Source: Microbacteriaceae bacterium (GTDB lineage Bacteria; Actinomycetota; Actinomycetes; Actinomycetales; Microbacteriaceae). From it: a DNA stretch of 8,537 nt. The stretch covers positions 1-8,537 of the forward strand of contig WOYR01000193.1 of the NCBI GenBank assembly GCA_011620705.1, in the 5' to 3' direction. Position 1 is the stretch's first letter, and every line of letters starts with the position of its first letter. The notes under the pieces are model-generated. The model did no database searches. It worked only from the letters and a program-made list of their open reading frames with translations, and was not told the DNA's origin. The translations under genes were made by a program, and so were the position numbers. This document shows, one piece after another, positions 1-5,572 of this stretch.

Positions 1-481
1 TCATCGCGTCGATGGCCTTGATGCCGGTCTGCATCGGCTCGTGCACGCTCTTGCGCTGCATGACGCCCGGCGCCTGCAATTCGAGAGCGCGGCGAGCTTC
101 CGTCTTGACCTCGCCGAGCCCGTCCATCGGGTTGCCGAGCGGGTCGACGACACGGCCAAGGTAGCCGTCACCGACCGCGACCGAGAGCACCTCGCCGGTT
201 CGGGTGACCTGCTGGCCCTGCTCGATGCCGTCGAACTCGCCGAGCACGACGACGCCGATCTCGCTCTCGTCGAGGTTCAGGGCGAGGCCGAGGGTGCCGT
301 CCTCGAAGCGCAGCAGCTCGTTCGCCATGGCGCCGGGCAGGCCCTCGACGTGGGCGATGCCGTCCGCCGTGTCGAGCACGGAGCCGACCTCGGTCGAACT
401 CGCCTGGGTGGGCTGGTAGGAGTCGACGAAGCTCTGCAGGGCTTCGCGGATCTCGTCGGGGCTGATGGTGATGTCTGCCAT
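1..481 (-). CDS. atpA: ATP synthase F1 subunit alpha (partial, N-terminal 160 residues)
   Basis: Alpha forms the catalytic-site-bearing hexamer of F1 with beta, on the cytoplasmic side of the membrane. The reading frame starts with MADITISPDEIREALQSFV and runs off the left edge of the window, so only about the first 160 codons are present. What is visible is the N-terminal helix that docks delta, the N-terminal beta-barrel domain (VGSVLDTADGIAHVEGLPGA, then GEVLSVAVGDGYLGRVVDPLG) and the start of the nucleotide-binding domain, up to the stretch MQTGIKAIDAM that precedes the Walker A loop. The P-loop itself lies outside. The ATG at 481-479 has an AAGGA Shine-Dalgarno at 492-488 with six bases of spacing. 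It follows atpH by 26 bases in the same operon. Identification rests on the full N-terminal sequence matching the family and on the BEFHA gene order. Confidence 0.97.
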   Translation of the reverse strand, partial: MADITISPDEIREALQSFVDSYQPTQASSTEVGSVLDTADGIAHVEGLPGAMANELLRFEDGTLGLALNLDESEIGVVVLGEFDGIEQGQQVTRTGEVLSVAVGDGYLGRVVDPLGNPMDGLGEVKTEARRALELQAPGVMQRKSVHEPMQTGIKAIDAM

Positions 482-507
482 GGGGTGTCCTTAGTTCTTC
501 TGCCGGG

Positions 508-1299
508 TCAGCCGGCGAGCTGGAGTTTGAGGTCCGCGAGGCGCGAGGCGATCGTGCCGTCGATCACATCGTCGCCCACCTGCACGCGCGCGCCGCCGAC
601 CACGGCGGGGTCGGTGACCAGGTGCAACTGGATGTCGCTGCCGTACTGCTTCGTCAGCGCCGCGGCGAGCCGCTTCTGCTGAGCCGCGGTGAGCGGGGCC
701 GCCGAGGTCACGGTGGCGATCCGGCGGGCGCCCGCCGATGCGACGATGTCCGCCGCGGTGGCCAGCATCTCGCCGATCCGCCGACCGCGCGGGCTGCGCA
801 CCAGGTGCTCGACGATGGCGACGGTTCCAGCGTGCGCCTTCCTGCCGATCAACTGCTGCACGATCGCGGCCTTGCCTGCGGGATCTGCCAGCTTGTTGCC
901 CAGCGCGAGCTCCAGGGATGCCTCCCTGGAGACGACGCCGCCGAACTCGAAGAGTTCGGACTCGATCACGCCGGAGTGGCCGTCGCCCTGGGCGATCGCG
1001 TGGATGCCGATCTGCTCGAGGCCGTCGACCAACTCCTCGCCGTCCGACCAGCGGCCCGCGACGATGGTGCCGGCGATCCCGGCCGCGGTGCCGGAGAGCC
1101 CGGGGAAGATCTGCCCGAGCAGGCGCGATTTCTCGGCAGGCACCACCGAGGGGTCGGCGAGGATTCCGCGCAGCTGCGCGGACTCGTCGACTGCTCGGGA
1201 GACCGTCAGCAGCTGCTCGCCGACGGCGACCGTGACGTCCTTCGTCGCGATCAGCTTGTCGACGGCGGCGGCGAGCGCCTGCCTGGATGCGGAGCCCAT
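508..1299 (-). CDS. atpH: ATP synthase F1 subunit delta (long actinobacterial form)
   Basis: Delta sits on top of the alpha3beta3 head and ties it to the peripheral b stalk. The protein is 263 residues, near the 260-270 usual for actinobacteria and clearly longer than the roughly 177 of E. coli. The C-terminal half carries the recognisable delta signature: VTSAAPLTAAQQKRLAAAL followed by VTDPAVVGGARVQVGDDVIDG and the final amphipathic stretch SRLADLKLQLAG. The N-terminal half is helical and alanine-rich, as expected for the six-helix alpha-binding domain. The ATG at 1299-1297 overlaps the atpF stop by one base (TAATG), which suggests translational coupling; the upstream AGGGA is rather distant. 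b and delta are separate genes here, unlike the b-delta fusion of mycobacteria. No internal frameshift was seen. Confidence 0.95.
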   Translation of the reverse strand: MGSASRQALAAAVDKLIATKDVTVAVGEQLLTVSRAVDESAQLRGILADPSVVPAEKSRLLGQIFPGLSGTAAGIAGTIVAGRWSDGEELVDGLEQIGIHAIAQGDGHSGVIESELFEFGGVVSREASLELALGNKLADPAGKAAIVQQLIGRKAHAGTVAIVEHLVRSPRGRRIGEMLATAADIVASAGARRIATVTSAAPLTAAQQKRLAAALTKQYGSDIQLHLVTDPAVVGGARVQVGDDVIDGTIASRLADLKLQLAG

Positions 1300-1862
1300 T
1301 ACCGGTGCGTCCCTGCCCTTCCGCTCGAAGCTGCTGAGGCATCCGCCGTTTCGAGGTCGGCCAGGAATCGGTCGACGATCGCGGAGGAGCGCTTGTCATC
1401 GCCGAGGCTCTCGCCGATGACGGTGGATGCGAGGCCGAGGGCGAGAGAACCGACCTCGGTGCGCAAGGAGGCCAGCGCGGCCGCGCGCTCCGCTTCGATC
1501 TGGGTCTGGGCGTTCGCCACGACGCGGGCCGCATCGGATTGCGCCTGCTCCACCAGCTCCGCGCGGATCTTCTTCGCGTCCTCGCGAGCCTGCTCACGGA
1601 TGCGCCCCGCCTCGGCGCGCGCCTCCGCCAGCTGCGCGTTGTAGTGCTCGAGCGCCTGCTGCGCGCCCGCCTGCGCCTCTTCGGCCTTCTTCAGGCCGCC
1701 CTCGATGGCATCGCGCCGCGCATCGAGGGCGCGGTTGACACTGGGCAGGACCTTCCAGATGACGACGACCAGGACCACGACGAAGGCGATCGTGCCCCAG
1801 ACCAGGTCGGGGATCGACGGGAGGAGGATGCTGCCCTCCGTCCGTACTGCTGCGGGGAGCAT
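1299..1862 (-). CDS. atpF: ATP synthase Fo subunit b
   Basis: Subunit b forms the peripheral stalk that holds F1 still against the rotating c ring. The 187-residue product has a short external N-terminus, one membrane helix at about residues 20-38 (VWGTIAFVVVLVVVIWKVLP), then a long charged helix from about 40 to 155 rich in Ala, Glu, Arg and Gln. That helix includes the family-typical ALDARRDAIEGGLKKAEEA and the repeated A-x-x-x-A/R pattern expected for the right-handed stalk coiled coil. The ATG at 1862-1860 has a strong GGAAGGAG at 1875-1868, five bases away. It lies 32 bases after atpE and overlaps atpH by one base. The hydrophilic tail after residue about 170 is Ala/Ser-rich and probably flexible. 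Confidence 0.96.
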   Translation of the reverse strand: MLPAAVRTEGSILLPSIPDLVWGTIAFVVVLVVVIWKVLPSVNRALDARRDAIEGGLKKAEEAQAGAQQALEHYNAQLAEARAEAGRIREQAREDAKKIRAELVEQAQSDAARVVANAQTQIEAERAAALASLRTEVGSLALGLASTVIGESLGDDKRSSAIVDRFLADLETADASAASSGRAGTHR

Positions 1863-1894
1863 TCAGGCTCCTTCCTCGGACGACGGGACTCGGA

Positions 1895-2119
1895 TCACGG
1901 CGCGGGGAAGGGGATGAACGCGACGCCGATGGCGATGAAGCAGAGGGCCTCGGTCAGTGCGATACCGATCCACATGAGGGTCTGCAGGCGGCCCTGCAGT
2001 TCCGGCTGGCGGGCCACCGACTCGATGGTCTTGCCGACGATGACGCCGACGCCGATACCGGAGCCGATGACGGCCATACCGAATGCGAGGGGCGCGAGCG
2101 CCCCGACAACGTTGGTCAC
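1895..2119 (-). CDS. atpE: ATP synthase Fo subunit c (proton-binding ring subunit)
   Basis: This 74-residue hairpin proteolipid forms the rotor ring. Helix 1 carries the close-packing glycine pattern G19-S-G21-I-G23-V-G25. The polar loop is A36-R37-Q38-P39-E40, which contacts gamma and epsilon. Helix 2 carries the ion-carrying carboxylate E57 in IALTEALCFIAI. The residue after E57 is Ala rather than Ser or Thr, and the helix 1 glutamine typical of sodium-binding rings is missing, so a proton-driven enzyme is inferred. The start is a GTG at 2119-2117, chosen because AAAGGA (2133-2128) lies eight bases upstream and because the product then has the usual length. A longer in-frame reading upstream overlaps atpB and is not family-like. 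Gene spacing is 41 bases after atpB and 32 before atpF. Confidence 0.96.
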   Translation of the reverse strand: MTNVVGALAPLAFGMAVIGSGIGVGVIVGKTIESVARQPELQGRLQTLMWIGIALTEALCFIAIGVAFIPFPAP

Positions 2120-2127
2120 TGGGGTTT

Positions 2128-2133
2128 TCCTTT
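2128..2133 (-). promoter_or_regulatory. Shine-Dalgarno of atpE, fixes a GTG start
   Basis: On the coding strand this reads AAAGGA, eight bases before GTG at 2119. There is no in-frame ATG nearby that gives a normal c subunit, so this site decides the start. Confidence 0.75.
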
Positions 2134-2160
2134 CAAGGGTGGTGGATTCGTCCGTCGAGC

Positions 2161-2982
2161 TCAGTGCTCGTCGGACAGGGCCATCTGGACGTAGATGGCG
2201 GTGAGGATCGCGAAAACGTAGGCCTGCAGGGCCGCGATGAACAGTTCGAGCACCGTGAAGACGACGCCGAAGAGCAGCGATGCGATCCCGATGCCGCCGA
2301 GGAGGTTGCCGCTCGCGAGCACGGTGATGAAGAAGAAGTTCGTCGCGAGGAAGCACAGGGCCAGCAGCATGTGCCCCGCGACCATGTTCATGGTCAATCG
2401 CAGGGTCAGCGTGACCGGCCGGATGATGAAGGTCGACAGGAACTCGAGCAGCGCGATGACCGGCTTGATCGGCAGCGGCACGCCGGGGATCCAGAGCGCG
2501 ATCTTGAAATAGCGGATGCCGTGCGCCCGGATGCCCGCGTAGATGAAGGTCACATAGGCGATGACCGCCATGATCAGCGCCTGCCCGATCAGGCCGGTGC
2601 TCGGGATCTGGAGCCCGGGGATCGTGCCGGTGAGATTCAAGGCGAGCGTCAGGAAGAAGATCGTCATGATGATCGGCATGAACCGCTTGCCGGCCTTCTC
2701 ACCGAGCGTGTCGATGACGATGCCCTGACGCACGAAGTCGATGAGGAACTCCATCGCGACCTGGCCGCGCGTTGGCATCACCTTCCAGTTGCGCGTGCCC
2801 AGCCAGAGCACGAGCACGAGCACGACGACCGCGAACATGCGGATGAGCAGAACGCGATTCAATTCGAAGGGCGTGCCCTGGAAGAGGACTCCCGCCGGGA
2901 AGAAGTCGTCGATGGAAGGCCCGACGAACCCCCCGCCTGAGCCGTCAGCTGTGACGGCGAAAGGCAGGGATGAGGCATGCAC
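2161..2982 (-). CDS. atpB: ATP synthase Fo subunit a
   Basis: Subunit a contains the two proton half-channels next to the c ring. The 273-residue protein has a short N-terminal segment ending in the family motif PSIDDFFPAG (22-31), a first membrane helix at about 43-62, and several further hydrophobic helices. The essential arginine is R195 in PVTLTLRLTMNMVAGHMLL. The last helix holds E246 and Q253 in LELFIAALQAYVFAILTAIYVQMAL, matching the conserved half-channel residues. It ends in the common ALSDEH. The start is a GTG at 2982; no ATG, GTG or TTG lies between it and the upstream stop codon, and the next in-frame ATG is residue 49, inside helix 1. The ribosome site is poor: GGAGAAGG lies 14 bases away. 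First gene of the atp cluster proper, 121 bases after the AtpI-position gene. Confidence 0.95.
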   Translation of the reverse strand: MHASSLPFAVTADGSGGGFVGPSIDDFFPAGVLFQGTPFELNRVLLIRMFAVVVLVLVLWLGTRNWKVMPTRGQVAMEFLIDFVRQGIVIDTLGEKAGKRFMPIIMTIFFLTLALNLTGTIPGLQIPSTGLIGQALIMAVIAYVTFIYAGIRAHGIRYFKIALWIPGVPLPIKPVIALLEFLSTFIIRPVTLTLRLTMNMVAGHMLLALCFLATNFFFITVLASGNLLGGIGIASLLFGVVFTVLELFIAALQAYVFAILTAIYVQMALSDEH

Positions 2983-3004
2983 GGAGGTTATCAGGACCTT
3001 CTCC
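2983..3004 (-). promoter_or_regulatory. atpB ribosome-binding region with self-complementary halves
   Basis: The only purine-rich site before the atpB GTG is GGAGAAGG (3004-2997), 14 bases upstream, longer than usual. The bases directly before the GTG read AACCTCC (2989-2983), which resembles the 16S anti-Shine-Dalgarno and can pair with GGAG or AGG of the site. What is seen is the complementarity; that it modulates atpB translation is inference. Confidence 0.35.
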
Positions 3005-3012
3005 AGTATCGG

Positions 3013-3025
3013 GCGCTCTGAGCGC
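3013..3025. repeat. Perfect inverted repeat in the atp leader
   Basis: GCGCTC-T-GAGCGC, two six-base arms around one base, lies between the possible atp promoter and atpB. The loop of one base is too small for a stable RNA hairpin with all pairs closed, so a dimeric DNA-binding protein site is as likely as an RNA structure. Such GC-rich palindromes also arise by chance in this base composition. Confidence 0.4.
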
Positions 3026-3051
3026 GGCGATCGGGGGGAGTTATGACAGCA

Positions 3052-3080
3052 ACACTATCAAAGGAAATGGAGCCGGCGAA
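3052..3080 (-). promoter_or_regulatory. Possible promoter of the atp genes
   Basis: Within the only gap above 100 bases in the window, 3041-3070 is about 37% G+C, an AT-rich island in DNA that is otherwise about two-thirds G+C. On the coding strand it offers a -10 of the actinobacterial TANNNT type, TAGTGT (3057-3052), with TTCGCC (3080-3075) 17 bases upstream as a poor -35. A start near 3045 would give an atpB leader of about 60 bases that includes the inverted repeat at 3013-3025. Another -10 (GATAGT) two bases away is equally possible. Confidence 0.25.
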
Positions 3081-3103
3081 CCGCGGCGAGCCGCTCCGCG
3101 CGG

Positions 3104-3556
3104 TCACTGGGTCCCCTTTGGGCCGGTGTCGCCGGGCAGCGTGATGTCGCTGACATAGGGCACACGGGCCCGGTACATGGCGATCGCGTCGAGAACCAAC
3201 GACCCGATGACGACCACCACGACGGCGGCGAAGAACACGAAGGGGTTGAACCATGGCTGCCCGCGCAGCACGATCTCGACGATGACGAAGACGATGAGCT
3301 TGAGCAGCCAGACTCCGACCACGATGCCGAAGAAGACCGGACTCGTCGAGTCGCCCTTCGTCACCCGACCGGCGATCAGCATGCTGATCGCCGTGAGTCC
3401 CAGGAAGACGGCCGCCATGGCGGCGCCGAGCAGGCCTCCCACCAGCCCCGGCACGCCGGCGACGAGCAGTCCGACGACGCCCGCCACGATGGCGACCGCC
3501 AGTGCGAAGATCCCGCCGTAGCGCAGTGCTCTGGTCAGAACGGGGGTGACTGTCAT
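3104..3556 (-). CDS. Four-helix membrane protein at the AtpI position
   Basis: The 150-residue product has four predicted membrane segments at about residues 14-34, 38-63, 76-98 and 103-127, with short polar loops (GRVTKGDSTSP; LRGQPWFNP) and a hydrophilic tail ending PGDTGPKGTQ. It occupies the same place as M. tuberculosis Rv1303, between the wecA/rfe gene and atpB. Position and topology suggest an AtpI-like protein; AtpI has been linked to c-ring assembly and to magnesium handling in other bacteria, but the sequence shown here has no motif that proves either role. The ATG at 3556-3554 overlaps the wecA stop by four bases (ATGA) and has GGAG at 3568-3565, eight bases upstream. No other start is needed. 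The gene is real by overlap, ribosome site and membrane pattern; its function is uncertain. Confidence 0.85.
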   Translation of the reverse strand: MTVTPVLTRALRYGGIFALAVAIVAGVVGLLVAGVPGLVGGLLGAAMAAVFLGLTAISMLIAGRVTKGDSTSPVFFGIVVGVWLLKLIVFVIVEIVLRGQPWFNPFVFFAAVVVVVIGSLVLDAIAMYRARVPYVSDITLPGDTGPKGTQ

Positions 3557-4827
3557 GGTCGTGTCTCCGTCTCATGCAGGCGGTCGAGCGCGAGGTGCGC
3601 CTCGGCATCCGAGGTCTCGGCATGGACATCCACCGGATCGGCTGCCGCGTCGAGCGGATCGTACTGCGCGACATCCGCCTCGCCGGCCACGCCGCTCGGC
3701 GTGAGCTGCACCGCCGCCTCGACCGCCTTGCGGCGGCTGAGCGGCGACAGCGTCACGATCGCGCAGACGACGAGGCCGGCCGCGGTCACGATGATCGCCA
3801 CCCATGAGGGGGTGAACAGGAACAGCAGCAGGCCGACGGATGCCGTCGCCGTCCAGGCGTAGAAGATCAGCACCGCATGCAGATGCGAGTGCCCCATGTC
3901 GAGCAAGCGGTGGTGCAGGTGCTTCCGGTCGGCGCTGAACGGCGACTTGCCGGCGCGGAGGCGGCGGAACACCGCGAGAGCGAAGTCCAGCAGCGGCACG
4001 AGCAGCACCGCGAAGGGCAGCAGCACCGGGATGAACGCCGGCAGCAGCTCCTTGTTGCTCAGCGGCCGCTGGTCGTAGTTGCCCGTGAAGCCGATGGTGG
4101 AGGTGGCCATCAGCAGTCCGACCAGGAGGGCGCCGGCATCCCCCATGAACAGCTTCGCCGGGTGCCAGTTCAGCGGCAGGAAGCCGACGCATGCTCCGAT
4201 CAGCACCGCCGAGATGAACTGCGGCAGGTTGAAGTACGAACTCTGGGCGGTCGGCTCGTAGGTGACGACGTACGAGTAGACGAAGAACACGCCGTTGGCG
4301 ATGATCGCGACACCCGCGACCAGGCCGTCGAGCCCGTCGATGAAGTTGATCGCGTTCATCACGAGCACCACTGCGAACACGGTGATCGCCAGGAACATGT
4401 AGGGCGAGAGCAGCAGCGAGGTGTTCTGCAGCCACGGTATCTGGACGATCTGGATGCCCTGCCATGCCAGCAGCGCCGCCGCGATGATCTGCCCGGCGAG
4501 TTTGGTCAGCCAGTCGAGATCCCAGACATCGTCGGCCACGCCGATGCCGACGATGATCGCGGCCGCACCGAGCACGGCCAGGATCTTGCCGGGGTCGGAG
4601 AACACGATCGACAGCTGCGGCAGTTGCGATCCGATGGCGAAGGCCACGAGCACTCCGAAGAACATCGCGACGCCGCCGAGCCTCGGGGTCGGGCGCGTGT
4701 GCACGTCCCGCTCGCGGATCTTCGGGTACAGCCGGTACTTGGTGCTCAGTTTCCAGATGAGCATGGCCAGCGCAAAGGTCACGACCGCGGCGACGCCGGC
4801 CACCAGGACGTAGAAGATTATGCGCAT
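3553..4827 (-). CDS. wecA: Polyprenyl-phosphate GlcNAc-1-phosphate transferase (WecA/Rfe family)
   Basis: The enzyme moves GlcNAc-1-phosphate from UDP-GlcNAc to a polyprenyl phosphate in the membrane, starting a cell-wall or surface glycan. The 424-residue product has about eleven membrane helices and every family landmark: RPTPRLGGVAMF (45-56), the D99-D100 pair in VADDVWDLDW, NFIDGLDGL (161-169), NWHPAKLFMGDAGALL (220-235) with D230, and the DRKHLHHRLLDMGHSH loop (300-315) typical of the WecA/TagO branch rather than MraY. An acidic, probably disordered tail of about 60 residues follows the last helix. The ATG at 4827 overlaps the end of sua5 by ten bases, and the stop overlaps the next gene as ATGA, so the three are probably translated together. 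There is no clear Shine-Dalgarno. In mycobacteria the counterpart (Rv1302) starts the arabinogalactan linkage unit; the product glycan here is unknown. Confidence 0.93.
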   Translation of the reverse strand: MRIIFYVLVAGVAAVVTFALAMLIWKLSTKYRLYPKIRERDVHTRPTPRLGGVAMFFGVLVAFAIGSQLPQLSIVFSDPGKILAVLGAAAIIVGIGVADDVWDLDWLTKLAGQIIAAALLAWQGIQIVQIPWLQNTSLLLSPYMFLAITVFAVVLVMNAINFIDGLDGLVAGVAIIANGVFFVYSYVVTYEPTAQSSYFNLPQFISAVLIGACVGFLPLNWHPAKLFMGDAGALLVGLLMATSTIGFTGNYDQRPLSNKELLPAFIPVLLPFAVLLVPLLDFALAVFRRLRAGKSPFSADRKHLHHRLLDMGHSHLHAVLIFYAWTATASVGLLLFLFTPSWVAIIVTAAGLVVCAIVTLSPLSRRKAVEAAVQLTPSGVAGEADVAQYDPLDAAADPVDVHAETSDAEAHLALDRLHETETRP

Positions 4828-5510
4828 TTGTCGGCACCGACGATCCGGGCGATGGCGGCATCCGGGATGACGCCGTGCCGCACGATGCGCAGCTTGCCGG
4901 CTGCGCCATCCGGGCCCGGCGCACTCAGGCCGGTCGCGTCGACGATGGTGGAGCCGGAGCGCTGCTCCGCGGCGGGGTACGCCGCACCCGCGGGGCCGCC
5001 GTCGAGATAGACGGCGACGGCGCCGCCCAGCATCGCCTCGGCCTCGGCTGCCGTGGTGGCGGCGGGCTCCCCCGTCCTGTTGGCGCTCGACACGGCCAGC
5101 GGGCCGGTCTCCGAGAGCAGTTCCAGCGCGATGGTGTCGCTGGGCATGCGGAGCGCGACGGTGCCGCGCGTCTCGCCGAGATCCCAGTCGAGGGTGGGGC
5201 GGGCGCGCAGGATGATGGTGAGCCCTCCCGGCCAGAACTCGGCCACCAGGGCGCGCACCTCGTCGGGGATCTCATCGGCCAGGGCATCCAGCGTCGGGAT
5301 GCCGGGCAGCAGGACAGGGGGCGGCGACGTGCGTCCACGGCCTTTGGCGTCGAGCAGGCGCTGCACCGCGGTCGGCGAGAAGGCGTCGGCGGCGACCCCG
5401 TAGACGGTGTCGGTCGGGATCACGACGAGCTCGCCCCTGCCGATGGCTCCGCGGGCGAGGCGCATCCCGGTCAGCAGCTCGGCCGGAACGGCGGTGTCGT
5501 AGAGGGGCAT
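4818..5510 (-). CDS. tsaC: L-threonylcarbamoyladenylate synthase (TsaC/Sua5/YrdC)
   Basis: This cytoplasmic enzyme makes threonylcarbamoyl-AMP from threonine, bicarbonate and ATP, the first step of t6A37 in ANN-decoding tRNAs. The 230-residue protein is a single YrdC domain without the extra Sua5 C-terminal domain. Visible motifs are PTDTVYGVAADAF (32-44), the nucleotide-binding KGRGR (56-60), FWPGGLTIIL (92-101), the core SSANRTGEP (141-149) and GSTIVD (186-191). Two in-frame ATGs exist: 5522 would add MDLA. I prefer 5510 because MPLYD matches the usual actinobacterial beginning; neither has a good Shine-Dalgarno. Its stop TAA lies inside the start of wecA. It is the first minus-strand gene after the divergent HAD gene, so it probably begins a transcript. 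It corresponds in position to M. tuberculosis Rv1301. Confidence 0.93.
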   Translation of the reverse strand: MPLYDTAVPAELLTGMRLARGAIGRGELVVIPTDTVYGVAADAFSPTAVQRLLDAKGRGRTSPPPVLLPGIPTLDALADEIPDEVRALVAEFWPGGLTIILRARPTLDWDLGETRGTVALRMPSDTIALELLSETGPLAVSSANRTGEPAATTAAEAEAMLGGAVAVYLDGGPAGAAYPAAEQRSGSTIVDATGLSAPGPDGAAGKLRIVRHGVIPDAAIARIVGADKCA

Positions 5511-5572
5511 GGCGAGGTCCATGGTACCGGGGCGCAGCGGAGCGCTCCCGAGTGGGCGAGACTTGAGGCACC
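5511..5572. promoter_or_regulatory. Divergent intergenic region between tsaC and the HAD gene
   Basis: About 60 bases separate the two start codons, so any promoters must sit here or inside the 5' ends of the opposing genes. I find no convincing -10 hexamer on either strand. A perfect ten-base palindrome GGAGCGCTCC lies at 5539-5548 and is the only candidate operator. The promoter role is inferred from gene orientation alone. Confidence 0.35.

Noticed and set aside
622..1644. Plus-strand open frame of 340 codons opposite atpH and atpF
   Set aside because: Low-complexity, Arg/Gly/Ala-rich and fully covered by two genes with clear family motifs; a codon-bias shadow.
1299..1862. Possible b-delta fusion as in mycobacteria
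   Set aside because: atpF has its own stop and atpH its own start with only one shared base (TAATG), in different frames; the genes are separate.
1895..2356. Longer 153-codon reading of atpE
   Set aside because: The extra N-terminus overlaps atpB and is Arg-rich; the GTG at 2119 with AAAGGA gives the normal 74-residue c subunit.
2083..2940. Plus-strand open frame of 285 codons opposite atpB
   Set aside because: Extremely rich in Asp, Glu, Arg and His, as expected from reading membrane-protein codons backwards; no ribosome site or family match.
3041..3055. Tiny frame GTG TTG CTG TCA TAA in the atp leader, considered as a leader peptide
   Set aside because: Only four codons, no ribosome site, and it overlaps the proposed -10 region.
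3081..3103. GC-rich inverted repeat (CCGCG...CGCGG) just after the AtpI-position gene, considered as an intrinsic terminator
   Set aside because: The stem is short with mismatches inside, and no run of T follows on the coding strand.
3877..5010. Long plus-strand open frame of 377 codons opposite wecA and tsaC
   Set aside because: Its product is dominated by His, Arg, Glu and Asp with no family resemblance, and it mirrors a well-supported gene in a high-GC genome where antisense frames stay open by chance.
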